DNA from: Eriocheir sinensis
Taxonomy: Eukaryota > Arthropoda > Malacostraca > Decapoda > Varunidae
Direction: 5' to 3'
DNA length: 64,000 nt
Assembly (NCBI RefSeq): GCF_024679095.1
Contig: NC_066571.1
Span: forward strand, 5,924,283-5,988,282
This document shows positions 43,633-55,473 of the stretch, in pieces (position 1 is the first letter of the stretch; each line of letters opens with the position of its first letter). Under the pieces are notes generated by a model. The model searched no databases, was not told the DNA's origin, and saw only the letters and a list, made by a program, of their open reading frames with translations. Both the position numbers and the translations under genes were made by a program.

Positions 43633-45240
43633 ATATACGCGATCAAAGCAATAAGTTAATATACGTTTGAAAGGTGGAAATAAACAACAAACAGTAATAG
43701 AACGTTGCTATAGGGCGATACATTATAACAATTACCACGAAGTAAATAAACGAAATAAGAAGAATCATGTACGCGTGCAAAGCGAGAGGTAAATTTATCA
43801 AAAGGTGGAAAGAAAATAAGACAAACAGGAAGAGAAGGTAATTTAAGGGTGGCAAATTAAAACAACAACGGCGGAAGAGACAAAGGAGATGATGACATGA
43901 TATATATGCGCGTTCAGAGTGACAGCTGAATATATTAAGAGTGGAAAGGAACAACGACAACAGCAGGGAGAGAATGCTAATAAAGGGCTATAGATTAAAA
44001 CAACTACCACGAAATAAGGAGGGGGAGACACACATGTTCAAAGCGACAAGTGCATCTATTAAGGGCGAAAAAAACAATAACAAAAAATGACGCAAACAGG
44101 AAGAGAACTCAACTCCAGGCTGATAGATTAAAACGCCTCCCACGGAACACACAAGCGAGATGAGATGAGAAAGATATGTATTGAAAGCTACAAGTACATC
44201 TTTAATAAGGGCGAAAAAAAGCAAGATAAAACGACGCAAACAGGAAGAGAACTCAACTCCAGGCTGATAGATTAAAACGCCTCCCACGGAACAAGCAAGC
44301 GAGATGACATGGGAAAGATATAAGTGTTCAAAGCGACAGAAACATATATCAAGAGGGAAAAAAAAAAAATTAAAACAGGAAGAGAATGCCACTAAAGTCT
44401 GATAAATTAAAACACCTCCCACGAAACAAACAAACAAGATAAGATGAGAAGATATACGTGTTCAAAGCGACAGAAACATATATCAAGGGAGGAAATAAAT
44501 AAATGAAACCAGGAAGAGAATGTCGCTAAAAGCTGATAAATTAAAACGCCTCCCACGAAACAAACAAAGGAGATTGGGTGAGAAAGATATACGTGTTGAA
44601 AGTGACAGGTGAATATATCAAGGGAAGAAAAGAAACAACAGGATAAGGGAAAGAGAACGCTATGAAATCCAGGTTGATAAATTAAAACGCCTCCCACGAA
44701 ACAAACAAACGAAATGAAATAAGAAAGATATACGTGTTCAAAGCGACAAGTACATCTATCAAGGGCGAAAAAACAGCAACATAAAACGAACGCAACTCCA
44801 GACCGATAAATTAAAACGCCTCCCACGAAATAAACAAGAGAGATGAGATGAGAAAGATATATACACCCAAAGCGACAGGTAAATATATCAAGGGAGGGAG
44901 AGATATAACAACCACCAATAGGAACAGGAAGAGAACGCCATACCCTCCAACAAGCTGAGAAATTAAAACTACCGCAGAATAAATAAATAAGGTGAAAAGA
45001 TATATACAAACCCAAAGCGATAGGTGAATATATCAAGGGAGGGAGAGATACAACAACCACCAATAGGAACAGGAAGAGAACGCTATACCCTCCAACAAGC
45101 TGAGAAATTAAAACTACCGCGAAATAAATAAATAACATGAAAATATATATACACCCAAAGCGACAGGAGAATATATCGAGGGAGCAGAGAAACAACAAAC
45201 AGGTATAGAGATCAAGGGCGGAAAACTACCTCATAACACC
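43633..45240 (+). repeat. Degenerate satellite array, about twelve units of 130-150 bases
   Basis: Units contain AAAGATATACGTGTTCAAAG, CGACAGGTRAATATATCAAG, AACAGGAAGAGAACGC and GATAAATTAAAACGCCTCCC. Unit starts fall near 43633, 43769, 43902, 44033, 44176, 44325, 44454, 44588, 44728, 44862, 45003 and 45150. The 260-codon minus-strand frame through 44407-45198 is a by-product of the units and has repeated cysteine-rich segments, not a known domain. Confidence 0.9.
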
Positions 45241-45335
45241 CTCATAAAACAACCCAATATGCTACAGCGTGATAGACTGAGCCTCCGCCGCGACAGACGA
45301 GGAACATTCAGACGACTCGGGGAAGAGATGTTGGG

Positions 45336-45562
45336 TATACGGTTGCTGTTGTCAGACGCATCGAACCTTCTCATCAACTATTCTAAAGGGTCGAAAAAGA
45401 GATCAATCGGATTCTCATGGTACAGAAGAAAGGTCAAGCTACCAGAAGGATCATAAAACTACTCCTGGAAATGCCCGAAACTCCTGCGAAAAGCGTGTCA
45501 AAGTGTCAAAAAAGTGTCAGATAAGTGTGCTCGGGCGCCGAAATGTTAAAGAGTATGGCCCC
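45336..45562 (+). mobile_element. M1 element copy (plus orientation)
   Basis: GTCAGACGCATCGAACCTTC, AGAGATCAATCGGATTCTCA, GTACAGAAGAAAGGTCAAGC, CTACTCCTGGAAATGCCCG and GGGCGCCGAAATGTTAAAGAG in family order. Confidence 0.78.
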
Positions 45563-45849
45563 TTACGTGTTCTTCTGGTCTCACTTTGTGCCTCTGAGGG
45601 AAAGTGGACAACGAAAGAGAGCCCAGAAAACACTTATGAAAGCCCGAAAGAGCGCGTTGTGTTAGAAGTGAAAAAAAAGTATATACCCCCCCTCCCCCCT
45701 GGAAAAAAATAGAGTTGAGTTGAGGGTAGAGTTCATTCTGCGGGTCTCGTTATAATGTGTGTTTGTCTGCAAGTAATTCATAAACGGTCTAAGCTTTAAG
45801 AAAACATATCAGGGAGGGGAAAAAAATACATAAGCCCTCCTTGAAAAAT

Positions 45850-47355
45850 AATAGAGCGGGGAAGTAAGCCGATTAAGTGACTAAAGAAACGGGGATTGGA
45901 GTTTAAGTACCTCATAGCAGGGAGGAAAAAAAATGGAGAGGAGGCTTAAACCGATTAGGCAAACAAGGGAGACACGACTTGAGGAGAAAACTTGAAGGAG
46001 GAGAGGGAGGAGGAGAAGGAGGGAGATGTTGGAGGAGAAAACTTGAGGGAGGAGAGGGAGAAGGAGGGAGATGTTGGAGGAGAAAACTTGAGGGAGGAGA
46101 GGGAGGAGGAGGAGGGAGATGTTGGAGGAGAAAACTTGAGGGAGGAGAGGGAGAAGGAGGGAGATGTTGGAGGAGAAAACGTGAGGGAGGAGAGGGAGAA
46201 GGAGGGAGATGTTGGAGGAGAAAACTTGAGGGAGGAGAGGGAGAGGGAGGGAGATGTTGGAGGAGAAAACTTGAGGGAGGAGAGGGAGGAGGGAGATGTT
46301 GGAGGAGAAAACTTGAGGGAGGAGAGGGAGGAGGGAGATGTTGGAGGAGAAAACTTGAGGGAGGAGAGGGAGAAGGAGGGAGATGTTGGAGGAGAAAACT
46401 TGAGGGAGGAGAGGGAGAAGGAGGGAGATGTTGGAGGAGAAAACTTGAGGGAGGAAGGAGGTGGTGGAGGAAGAGAAGGAGGAGGAGGAAGCAGGGGAGA
46501 ATATGAAGAATAGGAATAGGGAAGGAATATGGAGGAAGAAGAATAGGAAGAGAGAATAATGGAAATAAGTAAAGAGAAGGAATGGGAAGGAATAGAAAGG
46601 AAGAAGAATAGGAATAGATATAACAGGGAAAGCAAGAATAGGGAAGGAATAGGGAGAAAGAAGAATAGGAAGAGAGAATAATGAAAATAAGTAAAGAGAA
46701 GGAATGGGAAGGAAGAGAGAGGAAGAAAAATAGGGAAAGAGAGAATATGGGAAATAGGAATAAGGAAGGGATAGGAAGGAAGAATAGCAATAGAGAAAAT
46801 AGGGAAGGAATAGGAAGGAAGAAGAGTTGGCATAGAGATAATAGGGAAGGAATAGGAAGGAAAAAGAAGGGATAGGGAAAACAGAAATATGAATGGGAAG
46901 GAGAAAGTATAGACAACAACTTGAGGAGCGATAAACCGATTAGGCAAAGGAAGGAAGGAAGGACTTGGAGGAGAAACAAGTGAAGGGCGGATCAGGAACA
47001 GGAGTTAAACGATCGAGTCCTATTGAATATCGACAGCAAAAATAAAATAACTGGATACCTTACCGGAGGGGGAATGATAAAATAAGCGGAGGCAAGACTA
47101 ATGGGAGAAACAAGTGAGGAGGGAGAAGCGTCGGGGAGAGTGAAACCAAAATATAAAACGGAAGCAATAACTCGACGGGCCATTAATAGATAAGGCAAAA
47201 AAGAATAGAAAATAAGAAGACAGAGTAAAAACAAGTAATGGGGAAACGAGAACAGGATGAAAAACAAGCAAAGCAAGGAAGGAGAAATTAAAACCTAACT
47301 TGAGGGGACATAACCATTAACCAACCACGTGAAGGAAGGGGTCAGAGCCTATAGG
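45850..47355 (+). repeat. Degenerate purine-rich array E, left part
   Basis: Decayed units around AAACCGATTAGGCAAACAAG, GGGAGACACGACTTGAGGAG and AACAGGAGTTAAACGATCGAG. The same style of unit (ACCTGAGGAACCGC, CCGATAAACGAAATAAAG) resumes at 52573, so the array was split by the retrotransposon. Confidence 0.6.
46025..46470 (+). repeat. 45-base minisatellite, ten units
   Basis: GATGTTGGAGGAGAAAACTT followed by GAGGGAGGAGAGGGAGAAGG. Unit starts are 46025, 46070, 46118, 46163, 46208, 46253, 46295, 46337, 46382 and 46427. Lengths are 42, 45 or 48, always a multiple of three, because GGA triplets vary. Open frames on both strands result. Confidence 0.93.
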
Positions 47356-47367
47356 AGAAGCTCTAGT
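47356..47367 (+). repeat. Left target site duplication of the CR1-like element
   Basis: AGAAGCTCTAGT, identical to 52561-52572. Confidence 0.85.
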
Positions 47368-48183
47368 CACGTAAATAAAGGGATCAAAAGGGATCGCCTG
47401 ACCTCCTCAGTCTCGCCTGACCTCCTCAAAGGGACAGACGTTGACCTTGCTGCTGCTGCGGCATCAAACCTTAACCTTGCTTTTCACCTCGTCTGGTGAA
47501 ACGACACTTGTTATTTTGTGTGTGAATCGACTCCGTGTGTTACATTTTAACGTCACAACTTTTGAAATCCGTTCATCCACGTTTTTAATTAACCGTTACT
47601 TAAATAGGCCCGTACGCCTTCTCAGAAATCGAACGACTAACTGTGCTTGTTTACTTTTCTGATTTAGCACCACTCAACTTAATTAATTAACGTCTAACTC
47701 AGTGCTGTGACGCGTCTAACTAGTGTTTGAAGTGTTGCGAGGATTACCTTACAGTGAGAGGACTTCCCTGCTGAGCTGAGCGGTTAAGTTATATATCGAC
47801 TTTTTTGTGTTTCCTGTCTTTCCCCAGTAGGATTACAACTGCACGACCTAACACAGCACCCAGTGAAAGACAGTGAGCTTCTTGTGTCTAACTAACGTAG
47901 AAAATCTGTCACTAACGTAGAAGTACAAAGCTTGACCCGTATACCAGCACACCTGTTTTGAAAAGGAGGAAAAGTTTAATCCCAGAGAATTTTAATCCCG
48001 GAGGGAAAACACGTGCGGGCCTCATAGACGCCACACCTCAAACTCTCCCGCGTGACTCGACCGATTTAAAGCCGCCTCCTCCAGGTGTTCACCTTAGTCC
48101 ACGCGGATACAAAATTCATCTTAACTGTAAAACACACAATTATATCGTCTTGCAACAGTAAAAAAATTAAAAAAGAAGTAATC

Positions 48184-49560
48184 ATGCCGACCAACTATCT
48201 CAATGGCTGTAATTGTTCAAAGAAATAGGCTGCGATTCAGTACCAAGCCAGCGACTCGATGTGTAGGTACTGTGTCTTAGACTTACGTATTCAGGCACTA
48301 CAAAAACCAACGAGGAACTAACGCTCCAATGCGTTGATCTGGGACACCATGATGGCCTTCCTCAACTCCCTACCCTCATTCTTCTTCTTCTTCTTCTTCT
48401 CCTCCTCAAACTCATATTCTGACGTTCTGACCCACCACTCCTCCCTCCCTCCTCTGCTGCCTGAACTCGCTCCATCCCCCACATTCCTTCCGCCCCATCC
48501 ACCTCCCTTGCTACCTCATCCACTCCCACTCCACTCCCCACCCCCACCTCCTCATCCTCCCCACCTTCTCATTCCCCTCCCCTCCCTCCAACACGATCTC
48601 CGCCTCTCTGCCCCCAACCACCCCTGCTCCGCCAACTCCTGATCCCACCTTACTTATTCTCTTCTACTCCATCCACCTCCTTCCTACCCCATCCACCTCC
48701 ATCCACAGTACCTGCTCTCCTTCCTCTCCCACCAACACCCGTGACTCCACCTCTAACCTCAACACCACTCCATCCTCCACATCCACCACCAACACCAACA
48801 CAAACAACGCCTACACCTCCACTTCTGATACCACATCTCCTCCATCCACACCTCACCCTCCACCCTTTCCCAGCCACCCACTACTAACACCACCACCACT
48901 TCCAAACCCACCTTAGCCTTCCCGAAGAAATCACAAGACCATTCTACCAGCTGTCACTTGTACGAACCAGACGCTGTTTCCTGGTATGGGCAAACTAACT
49001 ACTAGAGTCAATTTAGTTGGAGACAGTGTGGTGAGAGGCCAACTTACGGAGTTTTGTGGTCGGAATACGTTGACACGGCAGCGTTTCTGTATCCCCGGAG
49101 CCAAACTGGACGATATTGAATCAGCTGTCGATGCAGTTTCAGTAAATGCGAAGGACGACACAGTGTATCTGATCCATGCGGGAACCAACGACCTTCAGTC
49201 AACTCAAATTCAGGACCTGTTAGCAAAATACCGTCAAGTCATTCGGAAATACAAGACCAAGTCCCTCACATCATCGTCTCTGGAATTCTACCGAGAGTCA
49301 ATACGTTCGCCGGATACAACAACAGTAAAGCGTACGGCGTCAACACTAGTCTAAAGCAGTTATGTAACGATGAAGGCGTAGGGTTCACGAACGCATGGCA
49401 TCACTTCAACCAGCGCCCAGATTTGTTTTGGGAGGACGGACTCCACTTGAACGAGGTTGGTTCGGCGCGGCTAGGAAGGCTCCTGAACGATGCAGTTGAA
49501 AGCTTCTCGAAAAGCTATTCAAAAAACTGGAGGCGAGGGCAAGGCAAAGGCAACCCTTGA
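48184..49560 (+). pseudogene. ORF1 of the CR1-like element: Cys-rich N terminus, Pro-rich linker, SGNH esterase domain
   Basis: From the ATG at 48184 the frame reads GCNCSKK, an in-frame stop, then DSMCRYCVLDLRIQAL, a CxC...CxxC pattern that could bind zinc. A further stop or frameshift precedes a Pro/Ser/Thr-rich linker (about 48420-48950). The esterase part shows RVNLVGDSVVRG (catalytic Ser of GDS), IHAGTNDL (GTND block) and, after a frameshift near 49261, EDGLHLNEVGSARL (Asp and His block). It stops at 49558-49560. ORF1 esterases are known in CR1-group elements and may aid membrane or RNP interactions; the exact role is uncertain. At least two stops and two frameshifts disable this copy. 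Confidence 0.82.
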
Positions 49561-49580
49561 TCAACCGAACCGTAGCGTCG

Positions 49581-52403
49581 ATGCGGCTTGCAAGAAACTG
49601 TGTAACCAACGACGCCTCCGACAAGCGAACTCATTCAACACGACGCGGCCAAACCAGTAGTCACATTTCCATTTTGTACACAAATGCACGCAGTCTATTA
49701 CCCAAAAAGGACGAAATTAGGGCGTATATTGCAACTGAGAAACCAGATGTGGTAGCCATCACAGAGACTTGGGCCAACTCTGCACATCTAGTATCTGAAC
49801 TGTCATTTCCCGGGTACGAAAGCTTCCAAAAAAATCGAATGCACAAGAAAGGAGGAGGAGTAATTTGCTACGTAAAAAGTACGCTCCCTGCCATAAAAAT
49901 AGACAAACAGGACGCAGAGAATTACGACTCCGTCTATGTGGAAATAACTGCGAATAATAAGAAACTAACACTTGCGACCGTATACAGGCCTCCAAAACAA
50001 CAGGCAGCCGATGACACTGCCCTGTACGAAGAGCTTCACTCTTTAACACAAAGTAAACAAGCAATAATAATTGGGGACTTTAATTGCCCTAACATTGACT
50101 GGGGACAATTGACTGGAGATCAAGAGGGTAACAGGCTTATAGAAATGGTGGAGGATTCGTTCCTCACTCAAGTTGTAACTCAACCAACAAGAGAAAACAA
50201 TCTGCTGGATCTGGTATTAGTAAGCGACCCCGACCTCATTCGCGACTGTGAAGTTGGTGAAAAAATTAACGGTTGCGATCACCACTTAATCCGTTTCAAT
50301 GTCAACATAAGTCACAAAATCGTAGACTATACGTCAGTGATACCAGACTACAAAAAGCAAATTTCAACCTAGCCCGTGAGCTGCTTCCTCCGCGACCTGG
50401 GACCAACTTCACCTAACCGACAATACAATCGACAACGTGTGGAACAACTTCAAAGATAAGCTTGGGAGTAGAAAAGGCTACAGTGCCGACGAAACCCAGG
50501 CGAGTAAATGGTGCCGTAGATCCACCGTGGATGACCAGAGAAATAAAGGGCGGTAAACTTAAAAAAGGAATTATAACCTAATGAAAGAGAATGACACGGC
50601 CGAAGCCCGTACTCAGTACCACAACAGCCTCAGAGCTTGTCGCACCCTTATTCGGAGTAGTAAACGCAACTACGAAAAACAAATAGCGCGTGACATCAAG
50701 ACAAACTCAACAAAATTCTTCACATACATCAGATCGAAAATGAAAGTAAAATCCAATATTGGTCCCCTGACAGACGAGACTGGAGCTGCAACTCAGGACA
50801 GTAAACAGATGGCCAGAATCCTCAACAGTAACTTCGCATCCGTATTCACAGTCGAGAACATCGACACCATGCCCGAGAACCCTGACCCGCCGAGGGGAAT
50901 CACGCCCTGAAAAATTGACTCAATATGCGACCAAGAAGTGAAAGAGTATTTGGATAAACTCGACACGAACAAGTCAACAGGACCTGACGGTTTGTCCCCG
51001 CGGTTATTAAAAGAGCTTAAACAACAAATACTTCAGCCACTCACTAACATATTCAACCAGTCTGTTCAATTGAAAAAGGTCCCGCAAGACTGGAAGATGG
51101 CGAACGTAACACCAATTTTCAAAAAAGGAGACAAAAGCGTTGCATTAAACTACAGGCCCATAAGTTTGACATCAGTGGCAGGAAAAATACTCGAAAAGAT
51201 TATTAGAGACAAACTTGTTAAGTTTCTAGAAGACAATAATGTAATCTCCGACACCCAGCATGGCTTCAGAAACAAGCGCTCCTGCCTAACGAATCTATTA
51301 GACTTCTTCCAAGGTATATATAAGAACTGGGATGCCCACATCCCCAGTGATGTTATATACCTGGACTTCGACAAGGTACCGCACGAGCGACTCCTTAAAA
51401 ACTGCACTCGGCGGGCATTGGAGCCAATCTGATCGCGTGGATAAGAGATTGGCTCACCGACAGAAAACAACGAGTACTACTCAACGGACAGCCTTCCGAT
51501 TGGCTTCCAGTCACTAGTGGAGTGCCTCAAGGGTCAGTGCTGGGACCCATTCTCTTCATCATATATATCAACGACCTCGAATCAGGACTGAAATCCACAA
51601 TATCGAAATTTGCTGATGACACTAAGGTGGTCACAAAGACCGACTGCGAAATCATTCAGAAAGACCTCAATCACATTATCGAATGGTCGGAAAATGGCAA
51701 ATGTCCTTTAATGTTGACAAATGCAAAGTCATGCACATTGGGTCCAGAAATAGTAAACACACATACATCATGAATGGGAGACCTCTGCAAGCGATGCAGG
51801 AGGAAAAGGATCTTGAGTCACTATCAGCAGTGACCTGAAACACGCGAATCACTGTAAAAAGCATACAACAAAGCCAACACTATGCTCGGGTTCATAGCGA
51901 GGAACTTCGAGTGTAAAACGCCAGACGTGATGCTATCCTTGTATAATTCCATGGTAAGACCGCACCTCGAGTATGCAGTACAGTTCTGGTCTCCTAATTA
52001 CAGAAAGGACATTGATTTACTGGAAAGGATTCAACGACGCGCCACGAAAATGATACCAACCTTAAGGGCTCAACCGTACGAGGAACGACTCAAGCGACTC
52101 AATCTCTTTACATTGGAGAAAAGACGCCTACGAGGAGATATGATTCAAGTCTTCAAGTATCTAAAAAAATTCAATAACGTCGATTACTCCAATTTCTTTG
52201 AATTGCAAACCAACCTAAGAACTAGAAATAACGGTTTACCCATTCAGTCTAGTCGATGTAACACAGACATCGGAAGGAGTTTCTTTTCAAACCGAGTCAT
52301 CCGTCACTGGAACAATCTTCCTTCAGAAGTAGTAAATGCGAATACTATCAACTCCTTCAAATATAGAATCGACCGTCACTTCGCTGCGTCGGGAGTAAAC
52401 TGA
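49581..52403 (+). pseudogene. ORF2 of the CR1-like element: AP endonuclease and reverse transcriptase, broken
   Basis: The first ATG is at 49581, 20 bases after the ORF1 stop. The endonuclease domain (49650-50330) is intact, with YTNARSLLPKKDEIRAY, AITETW, VYRPP, IIIGDFNCPNIDW and NGCDHHLIRF. Frameshifts near 50345-50560 and a stop at 50908 precede the reverse transcriptase (TNKSTGPDGLSPRLLKEL, NYRPISLTSV, QHGFRNKRSC). In the first catalytic motif YLDFDKVPHERLL a few residues including the usual Ala-Phe are missing. After a frameshift near 51400 come [13 protein letters not shown] and SKFADDTKVV, which keeps both catalytic aspartates. The C-terminal region (51882-52403) ends FKYRIDRHFAASGVN. 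Confidence 0.92.
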
Positions 52404-52560
52404 ATATTGAGTTGCTTTCATCTGCTCCTCAATATCGAGGCTGCTCCCCAGGCCCCAGGCTGTCGAGCAGATTAAATCACCAAAGCGGGCAACCTCGTAA
52501 TGAGCCAATAGGCTTTCTGTTGCCTGCGTTTCCATGTTTCCATGTTTCCATGTATATAGT

Positions 52561-52572
52561 AGAAGCTCTAGT
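52561..52572 (+). repeat. Right target site duplication of the CR1-like element
   Basis: AGAAGCTCTAGT, identical to 47356-47367, immediately after the octamer tail. Confidence 0.85.
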
Positions 52573-54423
52573 AAGGGAGGACTGGAAGGGAGGAAGAGGA
52601 AACCGAACAAGAAGAAAAGAAGGGAGTTAAGGAATATTTGACCCTAGAACACGTAAAGCGATTAGATAAAGAAAATAAAGACGAGGAGAGAAGAGATAAA
52701 GAAGAGGTAGAGAGAACATAGGTAGAGAAGAGAAACTAAGAAAAGAAGAAGTGAGTTAAGGAGTATTTGACCTTAGAACACGTAAAGCGATTAGATAAAG
52801 AAAATAAAGACGAGAGAAGAGAAAAGAAGAGGTAGAGAGAACATAGGTAGAGAAGAGGAACTATGAATAAAACAGGAGAAACTAAGAAAAAATAAAGAGA
52901 AAGAAAGAGGAACTAGGAATAAGAAAGAGAAACTAAGAATAAAACAGGAGGAGAAACTAAGAAAAAAGAAAGAGAAAGAAAGAGAAAATAAAAAATAAAA
53001 CAGGAGAAGTGAATTTAACACGATCAGGTAAAAAGGTGGGAGGGAAGAATTAAATAACCTGGAAGCCGTGAACGAATAATATAAAGAAACTAAAAACGAG
53101 GAGTAGAAACAAAAGCGTAAACAATAATAGAGAAGGAGGAGAAGTTACACGAACAGATAGAAAAGAGAAAGTAAATAATTAAATAACCTGGGAAACCATA
53201 ACCCAATAATACTAATAAAGAGAATCAAGACAAAGAGTAGACACAGAAGAACAAACACGAATAGAACAGGAGAAGGAAGAGGAGGAGAAGGAGGAGGAGG
53301 AGGAGGATAAGTAACACGATCTAACACAACACAATCAGGCAGAAAGGTGAGACTAAGGGACCAATTAACCTGTGGAACCGACGACTGACTAAATGAAAGA
53401 AAACGGAGACGAAGGGAAAACAGAAGAATAACCACGACAGGAGAAGAAGGAGAAGTAACAGCATCAAGTAGAAAGGTGCACAGAGAAACAATTAACCTGA
53501 GGAGCCTTAAACCGAGTAGATAAACAAGGGGCAAAAAGGAGATGCAGCTTGAGGGAAAGACTAATTGGGTTGTAGCAGGAGGAGGAGGAGGAGGAGCGTG
53601 TCATCATTCAAGAGGGCGAAAGTATAGGAGAAAGTGACCTGAGGAACCGCCAACCATGCATACAAAGGAAATAAATTAGAGTTGAAAGAGAAGACTAATA
53701 AAGGGGAGAGAAGCAGAGGAGGAGGAGGAAGAGTAACTCAATCAAAAACAGAAAGGAGAGTAAAGGAAGAGAAGGAGGATTAAAGAAGAAGAGTAAGGAG
53801 AGAAAAGGAGGAAGACAAGTTGGGAGAGTAGGAGAGTAACCGTCAACAAGGCCGATAAACGAAATAAAGAAGAGGTAGAGGAGAATAGTGATAAAGGAGA
53901 GGAGCAGGCGGAGGAACAACACGACAAACTATAAGAAGGAAAATAACCATCAACGGAGCAGATAAAGGAAGTGAGGGAGAGCTAAAAGAGGAGAGTAATT
54001 AAGAAGGAAGAGAGGAAGAGGACAAGTAAGGCGGTAGGTGGTATAGGAAAGAGTGTAAAGGACCAATTGATTACAGGAGACGCCAACTAAACAGAGAAGC
54101 GAAATAACAAAGAGTCAAGAGAAAGAGTAATTAAGGAAGGAGAGCAGCAGAGGACGAGTAACACGATCAAGGGGAATAGGAAGGGAAGTAAGAGAACGAT
54201 GGGCCCGAGCAGCCGTCGCCCAGGCAGATAAACGAAATAAAAAGAGTCAAAGAAGAGTAATCAAGGAGGGAGGCAGCGGAGGACGAGTAACACGATCAAG
54301 GCGAGTAGGAAGGAGAGTAAGAGAACGATTGACCGGGCAATCTGTAAGCCGAGCAGGTCAAGAAAATAGTCTAGTCAGTGAGAGGAGCGGCCGAGGACAA
54401 ACTGGAAAGACAAATAAAAATAT
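52573..54423 (+). repeat. Degenerate purine-rich array E, right part
   Basis: The clearest units (GGAGTATTTGACCTTAGAAC, ACGTAAAGCGATTAGATAAAG) start near 52631 and 52758, 127-129 bases apart. Further decayed units with AATTAACCTGAGGAGCC or CCAGGCAGATAAACGAAATA continue to 54360. Confidence 0.65.
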
Positions 54424-54660
54424 CTAATAGAGGTAAAGGTAAAGTTGAGGGCATACGGTTTGCTGCGCTTTGCGTCGAGGCTCATATCCGATTCTTTGTA
54501 AAGTGTGACATTCAGGTTACCGTGAGTTACCTTCCCCGTATTTCCTTGAGTAATCATTTAGCTGGATGGGCTTTACGAGATCCTAGATCAGCCGGGATCG
54601 AACTCCGGCCCGCGGGATTCGTAGTCAGGCGTGACAACCACTACACCACGGAGGCGCAGT
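54424..54660 (-). mobile_element. tRNA-derived SINE
   Basis: The minus-strand 5' end (54660 downward) begins GCCTCCGTGGTGTAGTGGTT, whose TGGTGTAGTGG fits the RNA polymerase III A box. After CTGACTACGAATC (arginine-tRNA-like anticodon arm) comes the B box GAGTTCGATCCCGG. A body of about 150 bases without tRNA similarity ends in a short TTTACC-repeat tail (54430-54446). The cloverleaf is decayed, so it is not a functional tRNA gene. Confidence 0.8.
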
Positions 54661-55473
54661 GAGCACCCTAGCTGAAGCAATCGAATAAGAAACGAACTGG
54701 CGAGTAACCGGCAGCGAAAAGCTGTGCACCGATCAAGTAGAAAGATGGGAAGCAATTAGAGGAGGTCTTAATTTTGACCTGCTGGTTGATAACAGGCTGG
54801 GGCAGAGAATCTTCATTTAGTCAATGAAGACAAAAATAAAGGAGCGATTAACTAAAACTGCCGAGTCTGTGATGGAGGAGCGGTAATCACCAGCCGTGAG
54901 CCAAAGGGGAATCAAGGGCAGGCGCTCCAGGTTATTTTGGGCTGATGCATCAAAAGGAAATTGCCAGCGTTGATCGCGGCTCACGACGCTGGGCGAGGGC
55001 TGGACGGGCCGCGGCGAGGGTCTGGGAAGGGAAAGGAAGGAGGAAGGGTAAATAAAAAGGAAAAAGAGTTTCAGAGTTCTGAGGATGTCGGTTTCGATCC
55101 CAAAGTTGGTCTGCGATAGTACGGCGCCACCAAAGGCAGCGTCCCAAAAGTGGACTTTCTTGGAAGTAAAAGTTTTCTGTGATGTTTGCGGAAAGTCCTT
55201 TTCCCTGCCGCCCACTTGTCCGATAAAAGGCCGGAGGGGCGGCTCGTGTGCCGCTCCTTAAAGTGACAGATAAATATACGTGTTTCTTCTTCCCCTGAGC
55301 AGAATATTTCCAGCTGTAAAACTTGGTCGGTGTTGTGGTGACACAGAAAAGAAGCAAAGCCGCGCACAATGGAGGCCCGTCACGTGACTCCTGTGTGAAG
55401 GGCCGTGGACAGAGCCAGACCGGTGTTTCTGACGCGGCCCCACACGATGGGGCTGTGAGTGAGTGTCCCGCCC
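54661..55473 (+). other. 5' flank or leader of the membrane protein gene, with two upstream ORFs
   Basis: Becomes GC-rich from about 54950. Just upstream of the coding start are two short upstream ORFs: ATG at 55369-55371 (nine codons, stop 55396-55398) and ATG at 55447-55449 (three codons, stop 55456-55458). If transcribed as leader they could reduce translation. A possible splice acceptor (GTGGTGACACAG) precedes 55347. No TATA box was recognised. Confidence 0.4.

Larger units (their letters stand above)
47368..52560 (+). mobile_element. Near full-length CR1-like non-LTR retrotransposon, inactive
   Basis: The 5.2 kb element lies between 12-base direct repeats. In order it has a 5' UTR of about 816 bases, ORF1 (48184-49560), ORF2 (49581-52403), a 3' UTR of about 120 bases, and a tail of TTTCCATG octamers (52529-52552) ending TATATAGT. 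An esterase-like ORF1, an AP-endonuclease/reverse-transcriptase ORF2 and an octamer tail are known features of the CR1 group. Several frameshifts and stops make it inactive. Another copy with the same 3' end lies at 14757-15595. Confidence 0.92.

Noticed and set aside
44407..45198. 263-codon minus-strand frame with repeated Cys/Phe-rich segments, at first sight a membrane protein
   Set aside because: The repeats coincide exactly with the degenerate satellite units, so it is a by-product of the array.
45912..46979. 355-codon minus-strand frame rich in Leu, Pro and Ser
   Set aside because: It reads through the 45-base minisatellite and its purine-rich flanks.
54581..54660. Functional tRNA gene
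   Set aside because: A and B boxes are present, but the cloverleaf stems do not pair and a long non-tRNA body follows. A SINE fits better.
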